A model generated the notes under the pieces. That model did not search any database. It had not been told where the DNA came from and was given only the letters and a program-made list of their open reading frames with translations. Below are positions 43,527-52,496 of a stretch of DNA of 64,000 nucleotides, one piece after another (position 1 is the first letter of the stretch; each line of letters opens with the position of its first letter). The position numbers and the translations under genes were made by a program. Location of the stretch: positions 34,911-98,910 of the forward strand of contig NZ_CAJPQR010000002.1 of the NCBI RefSeq assembly GCF_905372745.1, given 5' to 3'. Source of the stretch: an uncultured Campylobacter sp. Its GTDB lineage: Bacteria > Campylobacterota > Campylobacteria > Campylobacterales > Campylobacteraceae.

Positions 43527-43681
43527 GTTAATTTTACGGCTATTTTATCTTTATTTATATTAAATTTAGCTATAAGGCAAAATACATAAAATAATGCAAA
43601 TAATTTTATGATAACTGGGTGCTGCGGCAAATTTTGGACGAGATTTTTGCGCTTGCAGTAGCGGCGGAATAGTCGTCAATT

Positions 43682-43870
43682 TTACTTGATAGCGGGCGGT
43701 TTTATTTTCTTTAGATGAGGCTCTTTTTTATCGTGCGTTACCGCTTTTTCTAGCGCGTATTTTGGGTAGTTTGCACCTTTTGAGCCGTTACCGCTAGCAA
43801 AAACTAGAGCCGAAAATAAGATCAACAAAGGCAAGGCTAAAATCGCTATTATCCCGACCGTCTTTTTCAT
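43682..43870 (-). CDS. Small single-helix membrane or secreted protein
   Basis: Protein of 62 residues. The first 25 form a hydrophobic helix (IIAILALPLLILFSALVF) after MKKT, so either a signal anchor or a signal peptide ending near ASG. The tail is basic and Pro-rich (EPHLKKIKPPAIK). No homology recognised. It has a start codon with GACGG upstream rather than a clear AGGAG, and no operon partner is certain. Confidence 0.55.
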   Translation of the reverse strand: MKKTVGIIAILALPLLILFSALVFASGNGSKGANYPKYALEKAVTHDKKEPHLKKIKPPAIK

Positions 43871-43944
43871 TTAAATTGCCTAGTTCGCGCTCAAATTTGC
43901 ACTTGCGATAAGCCTGCCCTCGCTTCTACTTTGCCGCAAGCGCC

Positions 43945-44214
43945 CTATTTTTTATTCGTCATTTGATACAAAAAGTTAAAGATTTCGGCGACTGCTTTAT
44001 AGAGATTTGGCGGGACTTCCTCGTTTAGATCGACCTTGCTTAGAACCTCGATTAGATCGGCGTCCTCTTTGATTGGGATATCGTGAGATTTGGCTAGATT
44101 TATGATGTTTTTCGCCACTTCGCCCGAACCCGTAGCTAGCACCTTTGGAGCATTATCTTTTTGGCGGTTGTAGCCAAGAGCCACGGCTTTTTTAGTTTTT
44201 TGTACTTTTGCCAA
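43945..44214 (-). CDS. flhX: FlhX, FlhB C-terminal-domain paralogue
   Basis: Protein of 89 residues matching the cytoplasmic C-terminal domain of the flagellar export switch FlhB, starting KKAVALGYNRQKDNAPKVLA and carrying VLSKVDLNEEVPPNLYKAVA. FlhX proteins in epsilonproteobacteria lack the membrane part and the NPTH cleavage site and can partly replace the processed FlhB fragment. It lies directly after the FliK-like gene, supporting a role in export-specificity switching. Confidence 0.88.
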   Translation of the reverse strand: MAKVQKTKKAVALGYNRQKDNAPKVLATGSGEVAKNIINLAKSHDIPIKEDADLIEVLSKVDLNEEVPPNLYKAVAEIFNFLYQMTNKK

Positions 44215-44216
44215 AT

Positions 44217-45914
44217 TTACGCCTTTTTATCAAAGCCCATATCAAGCTTATCCAGACCGCCGTAAACGCCGCTAAGACGCAGTTTAGGTATAGTTTTTAG
44301 GCTAAAATTCGACACTATCAGCCCCTGCTCGCCGATAGCCCTTTTTAGCTCCTTTGCGCCGCTTAAGATGAGCTCCTTAAACTCCTCTTTTTGCGTCGCG
44401 ATCGCAAGGTCGATGTATTTGTTTTCGCTAAGCGCCACCATGATGTTGATTTGGCCGAAATTTTGAAAATTTAGGTCGATTTGCGCGTAGTGTTTTTGCT
44501 TTTTACCCTGCTTAAACCTGATGTTTCCGCCCTCTACGCCCTCCCAGACGTATGGCAGATAGGTCTGCACGCCGCCTGCGACCGCGGAGGCTAGCTGGTG
44601 CATCTCGATTTGAGCGAGTAGCTTTGAGGCGGCGTCTTTTACGGAGCTAGCGTCAGAGGACTTTGACTGCATGTTTAAAAGTGCGCTTTTTACGTCGTTT
44701 TGCAGGACTTTCGCCGTCTCTTCGGCGCTTTTTGGCGTCACGGCGCCAAGCTCGCCGCGGGCGATGTTTTGCTGTTTTATTAGCTTGCCGACTTCATCTA
44801 AGTTGTTTTTTGCTTCAAAGCCGGCTTTATCGGCGATTTGCAGGGCGAAATTTAACTTTCTAGCCGCATTTTGCAGCTTGTCTTGCAGCGTCGCGCCCTC
44901 GCTTCCTTCCGCGCCGTCTCGGACGATTTTTTGCGCGAAATCGTTAAATTTATCCTGCGAGGCCGCAAGCGCGCTAAGCTCGTCCGTTAGATCTTTTATC
45001 GCGTTTTTTAGCTCGGCGAAATTTAAAGCAAAGCCTCTGTTTTGACTTAGTTTTTCGCTGTTTAAATTTTGCATTTTCTCGCCCGCGTTTGCTAGTAGCT
45101 GCGAGACTTTATTTAGCTCGGCGTTTAGCGTTTTTTCGTTTAGGCTTAGCCCGCTGCCGCTCATGGCGCTTGCTTGTTTATCCATAAATTTAGCCGCATT
45201 TTCGAGCTTGTCAGCGATCTCAAAAAGCTGTTTAAAAGGCGAGCCCGCTAGCGTATCCTTGGCTGCGGTTTTAGCGTTTTGTAAAATTTGATCAAGCCTT
45301 GCAAAGCTCTCGTTCGTGCTTAGGCTGTCATCCTTAGCCAAGGCTGAAATTTGCTCCAAAAGCTGCTGATTCGAGAGATTTTTTATATCGCCAAACAGCT
45401 TATTTATCGCGCTAGGTAGGTTAAATTTGCCGTTTAGCGCGTCCTTTAAATTTGCCTCCAGCATGATGCCCGAGTTTTTTATCTGTTCGTTTAGCGGCGC
45501 GCTTTTTATGTCGGCGACGGGTTTTAAAAACTCCTTTAGCTTAAGCGCGAATTCCTTTAGGTCGGGCTCATTTTCGGCAAGCGCGACGAGGCTTTTCATA
45601 TCTTTTGCGAGATTTGGCGAGAGCTGGAGATTTTTAGCCTGCGCGGCCAGCTCTTTGGCCTGCGTAGGGCTTGATTTTAGCTCGTCTAAAAGCTTATTTA
45701 CGAGCTTGTCTAAATCCTTTACGGCGTTATCTGCGGCTTCGGAGCCTAAATTTTGCGAGGGCGCGGGCTGATTTTTAAAAAGATTTTTGGTTTCGCCCGC
45801 CTGACCCGTCTGTCCGGCGTTTGCGCCGCCTACTCCGCCTGTTTTGGGTAGCGCGCCGCCGACTGCGGCTTGGGTCGCGATTTGCGAGCTTATAGCGTTA
45901 TTTACTGATTCCAT
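44217..45914 (-). CDS. FliK-like flagellar hook-length control protein
   Basis: Protein of 565 residues. It has a long Ala/Lys/Leu/Asn-rich N-terminal region with coiled-coil character (about 20-430) and a C-terminal domain (about 450-555) resembling the FliK substrate-switching domain, with YAQIDLNFQNFGQINIMVAL and FKELILSGAKELKRAI. The flhX neighbour, which reads like FlhB's switch domain, supports the assignment. It has no signal peptide. Confidence 0.72.
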   Translation of the reverse strand: MESVNNAISSQIATQAAVGGALPKTGGVGGANAGQTGQAGETKNLFKNQPAPSQNLGSEAADNAVKDLDKLVNKLLDELKSSPTQAKELAAQAKNLQLSPNLAKDMKSLVALAENEPDLKEFALKLKEFLKPVADIKSAPLNEQIKNSGIMLEANLKDALNGKFNLPSAINKLFGDIKNLSNQQLLEQISALAKDDSLSTNESFARLDQILQNAKTAAKDTLAGSPFKQLFEIADKLENAAKFMDKQASAMSGSGLSLNEKTLNAELNKVSQLLANAGEKMQNLNSEKLSQNRGFALNFAELKNAIKDLTDELSALAASQDKFNDFAQKIVRDGAEGSEGATLQDKLQNAARKLNFALQIADKAGFEAKNNLDEVGKLIKQQNIARGELGAVTPKSAEETAKVLQNDVKSALLNMQSKSSDASSVKDAASKLLAQIEMHQLASAVAGGVQTYLPYVWEGVEGGNIRFKQGKKQKHYAQIDLNFQNFGQINIMVALSENKYIDLAIATQKEEFKELILSGAKELKRAIGEQGLIVSNFSLKTIPKLRLSGVYGGLDKLDMGFDKKA

Positions 45915-45944
45915 ACGGCTATATCGTCAAATTTGAGATTTTCA

Positions 45945-47141
45945 TTAGCTATTGGCCATCGTGCCGGGGCTATGCTCAAAGCCTCGCCTGCTTTCAAGCG
46001 GAACGGTCTTTTGCGTGAGGCAAAACGCGATGAGAAACGCAAGCAGCGCCGCATAAACCCACATAAAGCCGTCAAAGCCTAAAATTTTCATACTAGCGCC
46101 CATTATCACGGACGAAAGAAGTGAGCCGAAAGAGTAACTAAAAAGCACGGCGCGCCCTACTTCGATGCCTTGATTTTTATGTTTTAAAACATCGTTGGCG
46201 CGAGCAAGCGATAACGCATAGAGGCAAAAAGCGCCGGAACCCAAAAAAAACGACAAAACGTACTGCGCGTAGATGGAGGGCTTAAGCGCCAAAAAACAAA
46301 TAGCCGCAAATAGCGACACGCCCGCGCAGCACATTATCGCGGGGCGGCGACCGAATTTATCCGAAAAGCCGCCGATGAGAGAGTGAGCGATAAAGCCGCC
46401 CGCCATTGCGACGGTCATAAAAAACGAAACCTCCCTCGCGCCGTATCCTTGCAGCAGGATATAAACGCTAGCCATCGCAAAAAAGCCGTTTATGAGGATG
46501 CCCGCTACGATGCTGGTAATGAGCGCCAAAGGCACGAGCGCAAAGACCTTCGGGATAGAGACGCTCTTTTTTTCGGGGATAGGCGGCTCTTTGATGCGGA
46601 TTAAATTTAAAGGAATACTCGAAAACAAAATAAACGCCGCGCTAAGCAAAAGCACGTGCGAAGTGGATAAATTTAGCGATAGCACGAGGATACCCAGTCC
46701 AAAACATACGTAAAACGTGATCTCGTAAAATGCCAGTACTCGCGAGCGCACTTCGTTTCTAGCGCGCGCGTTGAGCCAGCTTTCGATTATCATTAAAATC
46801 GAGTAGTAGCAAAATCCCAAACACCCGCGCAAAAACGCCCAAAAATAGAGATTTTGGCTAAGGTCGTGAAACATCGCCGCGATACCAAAAAGCGACGCAA
46901 ATATCCCAAAGCTCCTGATGTGGCCGACTTTTGAGACGATTTTATGCGAAAATATCGTAGCTATCATAGCTCCAACGAAAAATACCGCGATAACAAATCC
47001 CGTCTCTAGCTCGTCCGCGCCCATTTTTTTTAGCTCGACGCCCGCAGAGCTGATGATGAGGCCGTTTCCCACAAACAAAAACGCCATCCCGACGAATAGC
47101 GCAAACATCGATCTAATCGTTATTATCGAGCTATTTCTCAT
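45945..47141 (-). CDS. MFS transporter
   Basis: Protein of 398 residues with twelve predicted helices. The helix 2-3 loop has MIATIFSHKIVSKVGHIRS, and the second repeat has GGFSDKFGRRPAIM, a standard MFS signature. It is part of the cytochrome-hemL-atpZ-hypothetical-MFS run. Substrate is unknown. The start overlaps the upstream gene by 11 nt. Confidence 0.87.
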   Translation of the reverse strand: MRNSSIITIRSMFALFVGMAFLFVGNGLIISSAGVELKKMGADELETGFVIAVFFVGAMIATIFSHKIVSKVGHIRSFGIFASLFGIAAMFHDLSQNLYFWAFLRGCLGFCYYSILMIIESWLNARARNEVRSRVLAFYEITFYVCFGLGILVLSLNLSTSHVLLLSAAFILFSSIPLNLIRIKEPPIPEKKSVSIPKVFALVPLALITSIVAGILINGFFAMASVYILLQGYGAREVSFFMTVAMAGGFIAHSLIGGFSDKFGRRPAIMCCAGVSLFAAICFLALKPSIYAQYVLSFFLGSGAFCLYALSLARANDVLKHKNQGIEVGRAVLFSYSFGSLLSSVIMGASMKILGFDGFMWVYAALLAFLIAFCLTQKTVPLESRRGFEHSPGTMANS

Positions 47142-47889
47142 TGCTTTTTACTCCATATATCAAAGCGCCCGCGGGCATCGCCGCAAGCGCGATCAAAAAC
47201 GCGGCGATATCAAGGTTGTCTTGTCTTTTTAGCGCCAAAAATCCGACGACCAAAACCGCATACGCGATCAGCCGAAAAGGCACGAAGGCGGTGAAATAGT
47301 TGGGCGAATTTTGCTTTAAATTACGCGCGAAATTTTGCTTTTTTGACGGCTTAGTTTCGCTGTTTTGATTTGATTCGTTTAAATTTGACTCATTTGCCCG
47401 GCTTAAATTTGACTCGCCGCTTTGGCCTGCGCCGCTTAAATTCTGCTCGTCAAATTTGCCCTGCGCGGCTTCGTTTTGTTCTGTTGCCGCGTCAAATTTA
47501 ACCCGCTCGTTTTCGCCGTTTAAATTTAACTCCGCCGCCTGGTCAAATTTCGCGTCCGCTTTTACCGAGCCGTCCAAATTTGACGCATCTAGTCGCTTAG
47601 CATTTTCGCAGTGCGGGTCATGCCCGTCAAATTTAGACTCAGCGGGGCGGTCCGGAAACTCCTCGTGATTTTCGCCCCACTCGTCTATGTCGTCATCTGC
47701 GGAGGCGTCATAGTCTCGCACGCCGTTTTCTACGCGTTTTTTGTAGGCTCTAAAGGTCGCCGCCAGCACCAAAAGCGAGCCCGCAAACGCGACCTGCGAG
47801 CTGTAAAACCACGCGCGGCCAAACACCGCCGAGCCCAGCAAGAGCAAAGCCTCAAACGCGCCGTAAACGGCAAGGAGCCTAAAAATCAC
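47131..47889 (-). CDS. Small membrane protein with a long AAATTT-encoded linker
   Basis: Protein of 252 residues. Two N-terminal helices (about 5-45) and two C-terminal helices (about 200-245) bracket a polar linker (about 60-190). The linker repeats KFD, SNL and NLN units: KFDGHD, KFDQAA, KFDAAT, KFDEQN, and SNLDGS, SNLSRA, SNLNES. On the DNA this is eight AAATTT motifs in about 250 bp (47385-47640). The four-helix core looks like an AtpI-like or hypothetical integral membrane protein. The core is probably ancestral and the linker an insertion. Confidence 0.75.
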   Translation of the reverse strand: MIFRLLAVYGAFEALLLLGSAVFGRAWFYSSQVAFAGSLLVLAATFRAYKKRVENGVRDYDASADDDIDEWGENHEEFPDRPAESKFDGHDPHCENAKRLDASNLDGSVKADAKFDQAAELNLNGENERVKFDAATEQNEAAQGKFDEQNLSGAGQSGESNLSRANESNLNESNQNSETKPSKKQNFARNLKQNSPNYFTAFVPFRLIAYAVLVVGFLALKRQDNLDIAAFLIALAAMPAGALIYGVKSNEK

Positions 47890-48164
47890 TCATCGTCCTC
47901 GTCGTCGTCTTTCGCGGGTTTAAATTTACCTTTATCTTTTAGCTCGTCAAGGCTTTTTATCTGCGCGTCGTAGGCCTTTTTGACATTTAGCGCGGCTGCG
48001 GCGATACCGACGGCTATGCCCGCAAACAGCGTCCACGTCCAGCCCGTTTCCTTCATCGCCCAGTAGCCAAACCCGGCCCCGATAGCAAGCGCCACGACGA
48101 TAGAGATGCCCAAGCTTAGCTGCTCGGCGCCTTTTACGATCTCGCCTAAATTTATCCTAGCCAT
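47886..48164 (-). CDS. AtpZ/AtpI-like membrane protein
   Basis: Small membrane protein; the start at ATG 48164 (MARINLGEIVKGAEQLSLG) overlaps the hemL stop in a TGATG junction and gives 92 residues, with a longer alternative at 48179. Two helices (ISIVVALAIGAGFGYWAMKE, then WTWTLFAGIAVGIAAAALNV) with a GYW motif match the AtpZ/AtpI family, related to F1Fo ATP synthase assembly or cation supply. The tail is acidic (DDDEDDE). No ATP synthase genes are nearby. Confidence 0.8.
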   Translation of the reverse strand: MARINLGEIVKGAEQLSLGISIVVALAIGAGFGYWAMKETGWTWTLFAGIAVGIAAAALNVKKAYDAQIKSLDELKDKGKFKPAKDDDEDDE

Positions 48165-49579
48165 CAGACAAATCCCCAACTGTTTTTTATCTGCTCTTTT
48201 ATCTTTTCTCGCTCTAGTTTTGCCTCTTTTAGCCGCTCCTCCAGCTCGGCGATCCTGGCTTTTACGCCTTGCATCCTCTCGTGCTCGTCGTGCATCTCGT
48301 CCGTGATCTCGTCAAAGCTCTCGTCTGCGGCCCTAACGGCAAAAACTATATCCTCGTCGCTCATCGCCTTGCAAACAAAGCCCGTCTCAAACTGGCTAGG
48401 CGCTAGATAAACGCCGCGTTTTAGCATACTTGCGTGAAATTTGGCGTATAAATTTACGTCGCTTTTTAGCGCGTCGTCGTAGTTTTTGACCTCGTTTTGA
48501 TTAAAGAAAAACCCGAACATCGAGCCTCGCACCGTCGTTTGCAGCGCGATACCGTGCTTTTTAGCGGCCTCGGCAAAGCCTCTCATTAGCAAATTAGCCT
48601 TTTTACTTAGCTCGGCGTATAAACCGTCGTCGGCAAAAATTTTACTTAGGCTCGCGATGCCTGCGGCCATAGCTACGGGATTGCCGCTTAGCGTGCCTGC
48701 TTGATACACTGCGCCTAGCGGACTTAGGCAGTCCATGATAGCGGCTCGTCCGCCAAACGCCGCCGCCGGGCAGCCTCCGCCGATAACCTTGCCAAACGTT
48801 ACTAGATCGGCCTTTATACCGTTAAATTCGAACGATCCGCGCCTGCTCGCGCGAAATCCGCTCATGACCTCGTCAAATATCAGAACTGCGCCGTTTTCGT
48901 CGCAAAGGCGTCTAAGCCCGCTTAAAAACTCGTTGCTAGCAGGCACTAGCCCCATATTTCCGGCGATAGGCTCGATGATTAGAGCGCCTATTTTGCCCTT
49001 ATTTGCCTCAAATATCGCCCGTACGCTTTCTAAATCGTTGTAGCGCGCTAGATACGTGTTTTTTACCACATCGGCAGGCACTCCGCCGCTTGAAGCATTG
49101 CCGTACGTCGTAGCGCCGCTGCCCGCTTTTACCAAAAGCGCATCGCTATGCCCGTGATAGCAGCCTTCAAATTTTATCAGTCCGTCCTTGCCGCTAAAGC
49201 CGCGCGCTACGCGTATCGCGCTCATCGTGGCCTCGGTGCCGGAGCTTACGAAGCGTACTTTTTCTACGTTTTTAAACTCGTCGCAGATTAGTTTAGCTAG
49301 CCTTGTTTCTAAATTTGACGGGGCGCCAAAGCTAAGCCCCTTTTTAGCCGTCGCTATTACCGCGCTCTCGATATCCGGGTCGCAGTGTCCAAAGATGAGC
49401 GGTCCCCAGCTCTGGATGAAGTCCAGATAGCGGTTTCCCTCGATATCGACTAGATACGCCCCCTCGCCGCGATCTACTATAAAAGGCTCGCCGCCGACGC
49501 TACCAAACGCGCGAACGGGCGAATCTACGCCGCCAGGGATATAAATTTTGGCTAGTTCAAAAGCTTCTTTGTTCGTCAT
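48164..49579 (-). CDS. hemL: Glutamate-1-semialdehyde 2,1-aminomutase with C-terminal coiled coil
   Basis: PLP enzyme making 5-aminolevulinate in the C5 heme pathway. Catalytic Lys lies in LVTFGKVIGGGCPAA near 262, and GSGATTYGNASSGGVP near 150 is typical. The domain ends around residue 425, as in other HemL proteins. About 45 extra residues follow as a charged coiled coil (RMQGVKARIAELEERL). Its stop overlaps the atpZ-like start and its ATG overlaps the cytochrome gene, so it is embedded in the operon. Confidence 0.95.
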   Translation of the reverse strand: MTNKEAFELAKIYIPGGVDSPVRAFGSVGGEPFIVDRGEGAYLVDIEGNRYLDFIQSWGPLIFGHCDPDIESAVIATAKKGLSFGAPSNLETRLAKLICDEFKNVEKVRFVSSGTEATMSAIRVARGFSGKDGLIKFEGCYHGHSDALLVKAGSGATTYGNASSGGVPADVVKNTYLARYNDLESVRAIFEANKGKIGALIIEPIAGNMGLVPASNEFLSGLRRLCDENGAVLIFDEVMSGFRASRRGSFEFNGIKADLVTFGKVIGGGCPAAAFGGRAAIMDCLSPLGAVYQAGTLSGNPVAMAAGIASLSKIFADDGLYAELSKKANLLMRGFAEAAKKHGIALQTTVRGSMFGFFFNQNEVKNYDDALKSDVNLYAKFHASMLKRGVYLAPSQFETGFVCKAMSDEDIVFAVRAADESFDEITDEMHDEHERMQGVKARIAELEERLKEAKLEREKIKEQIKNSWGFV

Positions 49580-49932
49580 TTTTTATCCTTGTTGAAATTT
49601 ATCACGTATTCGTAAAGCAAATTTATCTCTTCGTCGGTTAAAAAGTAGCTAGGCATCATGCTCCTTGCGCCAAGTACGCCTTTTTTAAACGTCTCTAAAT
49701 CAAGATTATTTATCCTAGGAGCTACCAGTTCTTTTTCCTCTTTTACTTTTGTTTTTTTATTTTCTTCTTTGTATTTTGCGATCACGCTGCCCTCGCCGCC
49801 GCTGCCGTGACACTTGTCGCAGCCGATGCCGCGCGGGTTTTGATAGAGCATCTTCGCGTATTCGTTTTTCGTGATAAAATCGCTCGCAAACGCCGCGCCG
49901 TAAAGTAGCGCTGAAATCAGCCAAATTTTCAT
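49576..49932 (-). CDS. Periplasmic monoheme c-type cytochrome
   Basis: Protein of 118 residues with a signal peptide (about 1-16, ending YGAAFA) and one heme site CDKCH near 39-43. MMPSYFLTDEEINLLYEY gives a Met ligand candidate near 92. The Lys/Glu-rich stretch after the heme site is variable. It heads a minus-strand operon with hemL, so a heme protein is made together with a heme-synthesis enzyme. Electron partner unknown. Confidence 0.9.
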   Translation of the reverse strand: MKIWLISALLYGAAFASDFITKNEYAKMLYQNPRGIGCDKCHGSGGEGSVIAKYKEENKKTKVKEEKELVAPRINNLDLETFKKGVLGARSMMPSYFLTDEEINLLYEYVINFNKDKK

Positions 49933-50014
49933 AAATTCTTTCGCTTTTTCGTAAATTTAATCTAAAATTAGCTATCATACAATCTTTGCGATTAAAAAGT
50001 AATAAAGGACGAAA

Positions 50015-50866
50015 ATGACGATATTAGATGGAAAAAACGTAAGCGCGCAGGTAAAAGAAAGAGTAAAAAACGAAGCGCTAAATTTGAAAAATCAAGGCAT
50101 AGAGCCTGCACTTGCGGTGATACTGGTAGGCGAGGATAAAGCCAGCCAAACCTACGTCGCGGCAAAAGAAAAAGCCTGCATAGCCTGCGAGATAAAAAGC
50201 GTGATGCACCGCTTGCCCGAGTCTACGACGCAAAGCGAGCTAATCGCGCTAATAGACGTGCTAAATTTAGACGACGGCATCGACGGCATATTAGTGCAGT
50301 TGCCGCTACCAAAGCACATAGATACGAATAAAATTTTAGAAACCATTAGCCCCGCAAAAGACGTGGACGGCTTTGCCGCGATAAACGTCGGCAAGCTAGC
50401 TAGCGGGCTTGACGGGTTCGTACCGTGCACGCCGCTAGGCATAATGGAAATTTTTAAAGCATACGATATAAATTTAGAGGGCAAAAACGCCGTCGTGATC
50501 GGACGTAGCAACATCGTGGGCAAACCGATGGCAAATCTACTGCTAAACGCCAACGCGACCGTAACCGTGACGCATAGCAAAACGCGAAATTTAAAAGAAA
50601 TCTGCGCGGAGGCCGACATCCTAGTGGCTGCTATCGGTAGAGCCGATTTCGTAACGGCTGATATGGTAAAAGAGGGCGCCGTCGTGATCGACGTAGGCAT
50701 AAACCGAATGGACGACGGCAAGCTAAAAGGCGACGTCAAATTTGACGAAGTAGCTCCAAAATGCTCGTTTATAACGCCCGTTCCCGGGGGCGTAGGCCCG
50801 ATGACTATCGCGATGCTACTGTCAAACACCATAAAATCGGCCAAAAACCGCGCGAAGAAGGCATAA
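50015..50866 (+). CDS. folD: Methylenetetrahydrofolate dehydrogenase/cyclohydrolase
   Basis: Bifunctional folate enzyme of 283 residues with the family motifs GILVQLPLPKHID near 90, VPCTPLGIMEI near 137 and VVIGRSNIVGKPMANLL near 160, ending PVPGGVGPMTIAML. It starts a plus-strand operon folD-lepB-M50. The divergent cytochrome gene lies 82 bp away. Confidence 0.97.
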   Translation: MTILDGKNVSAQVKERVKNEALNLKNQGIEPALAVILVGEDKASQTYVAAKEKACIACEIKSVMHRLPESTTQSELIALIDVLNLDDGIDGILVQLPLPKHIDTNKILETISPAKDVDGFAAINVGKLASGLDGFVPCTPLGIMEIFKAYDINLEGKNAVVIGRSNIVGKPMANLLLNANATVTVTHSKTRNLKEICAEADILVAAIGRADFVTADMVKEGAVVIDVGINRMDDGKLKGDVKFDEVAPKCSFITPVPGGVGPMTIAMLLSNTIKSAKNRAKKA

Positions 50867-50869
50867 ATT

Positions 50870-51736
50870 TTGAAAAAAGCGTTTAATAAATTTTTAGATT
50901 TTTCAAACAGCTGGACGGGCACGGTCGTCATCGTCTTGCTCGTGATTTTCTTTGTCGCGCAGGCCTTCGTGATACCGTCTGGTTCGATGAAGGATACGCT
51001 TTTAGTCGGCGATCATCTTTTCGTTAAAAAATTTAGCTACGGCATCTCGACTCCGCGCATTCCGTGGATCGAGGTCAAGGTTTTGCCAGATTTTAACGGT
51101 AACGGTCATCTCATCGAGGGAGCAAAGCCGCAGCGCGGCGATATCGTGGTTTTTCGCTATCCGCACGATGAAAAGATCCACTACGTCAAGCGAAATTTCG
51201 CAGTCGGCGGCGATGAAGTGATATTTACGGAAAAGGCGCTATTTTTGCATCCGCACGAGGGCGAGGAGTTTATAAAGGCAAATTTCGACGAAAAAGATAT
51301 CGTTAAACTAGGAGGCAAACTTTTCGTCAAAGAGCCCTATAAATTCGGCGGCATCCACTACGACGAGAAGGTAAATTTATTTGATTTAGCCGTAAACTAC
51401 CTAAACGCAAGCAAATTCGCCATGCAACCCGTTATCGTAAACGAACTACCAAGCGTAGGCAACTATCCGTTTAACGCATTTTATTTTCAGGTCCCTGAAG
51501 GCGAGTTTTTTATGATCGGCGATAACCGCGACCACTCAAACGACAGCCGATTTTGGGGGTCCGTGGCCTACAAAAATATCGTCGGCAAGCCTTGGTTTGT
51601 ATATTTTAGCTGGGACGACGAATACAAAATCAGATGGAACAGAGTCGGCAAGAGCGTGGATTTTATACAAAACTCGCCCGAGCTGCTAAACGCCGCCAGA
51701 GCAGAAGCTAAAAACGACGGAAACAAGATCGAATGA
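50870..51736 (+). CDS. lepB: Signal peptidase I
   Basis: Membrane protease that releases exported proteins. It starts at TTG 50870, 4 nt after folD. The 288-residue protein has one N-terminal helix, catalytic Ser in VIPSGSMKDTLL near 43, catalytic Lys in HYVKRNFAVGGDEV near 103 and the GDNRDHSNDSRFWG box near 222. A large insert sits between the Lys and the last box, as in other Campylobacter enzymes. Confidence 0.96.
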   Translation: MKKAFNKFLDFSNSWTGTVVIVLLVIFFVAQAFVIPSGSMKDTLLVGDHLFVKKFSYGISTPRIPWIEVKVLPDFNGNGHLIEGAKPQRGDIVVFRYPHDEKIHYVKRNFAVGGDEVIFTEKALFLHPHEGEEFIKANFDEKDIVKLGGKLFVKEPYKFGGIHYDEKVNLFDLAVNYLNASKFAMQPVIVNELPSVGNYPFNAFYFQVPEGEFFMIGDNRDHSNDSRFWGSVAYKNIVGKPWFVYFSWDDEYKIRWNRVGKSVDFIQNSPELLNAARAEAKNDGNKIE

Positions 51737-52386
51737 ACCTTGACAGTATCAACTTCGCTCAGGTAGCGATCCTAGTCGCCGTACTCGTTATATCCGTCGT
51801 CGGACACGAGATCGCGCACGGATACGCAGCGTTTAAATTCGGCGACTTGACCGCCAAAAATTTGGGGCGGCTCAGCATAAATCCCATAAAACACGTCGAT
51901 CCGCTAGGCACTATCGTCGTGCCAGCACTCATGTACCTTAGCACGGGAGTGACGTTTGGCTGGGCTAAACCCGTACCCATAAATTTGCGCACGGTGCTTT
52001 ATAACGGCGGCTACAAGGCTGCTATCGTCGTCGCGCTTGCTGGCATCGCATACAACCTTGCTCTTTTTGCGCTAGCGTTTTGCCTATTTAAATTTATAGG
52101 CTTCGAGGGATTTTTTGACGGCGCGATAGCGGAGTTTGCATTTATGCTTGCAGCCGTAAATTTAGTCCTAGCTCTCTTTAACCTCTACCCTATCCCGCCT
52201 CTTGACGGCTCAAAGGCGCTTGAGTATTTTTTGCACATTTTCGGGCTTCACGGCGCGGCAAACTGGCTAAATAGCATGCAAAGATACGGCTTTATCGCGC
52301 TAGTTATCATCGTGATCTCGCCGTTAAAAGATTACTTTTTCGAGCCCATACGATATGCCGTGGCGATCATGAGGATGTTTTTGTAA
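51733..52386 (+). CDS. Site-2-type M50 zinc metalloprotease
   Basis: Intramembrane protease of 217 residues. The zinc motif VVGHEIAHGYAAFKFGD is near residue 22, and the second ligand NLYPIPPLDGSKAL near 150 follows the LDG pattern. Compared with RseP it lacks PDZ domains. It overlaps lepB (ATGA). Members cleave membrane-anchored regulators; the substrate here is unknown. Confidence 0.92.
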   Translation: MNLDSINFAQVAILVAVLVISVVGHEIAHGYAAFKFGDLTAKNLGRLSINPIKHVDPLGTIVVPALMYLSTGVTFGWAKPVPINLRTVLYNGGYKAAIVVALAGIAYNLALFALAFCLFKFIGFEGFFDGAIAEFAFMLAAVNLVLALFNLYPIPPLDGSKALEYFLHIFGLHGAANWLNSMQRYGFIALVIIVISPLKDYFFEPIRYAVAIMRMFL

Positions 52387-52462
52387 ACGGCAAATTTTAA
52401 AATTTAGCCCAAATTTCGCTCCTAAAGGCTCGCGGCGAAATTTTACTTTAATGCTTTTTTGC

Positions 52463-52468
52463 TATAAT
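52463..52468 (+). promoter_or_regulatory. Promoter -10 box for rpiB-apt operon
   Basis: TATAAT preceded by TTTTTTGC, 29 bp before the rpiB ATG at 52497. It fits the Campylobacter sigma-70 pattern and heads the rpiB-to-ychF run. Confidence 0.65.
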
Positions 52469-52496
52469 TAAGCATTTTTTAGCTTATGGAAATTTC

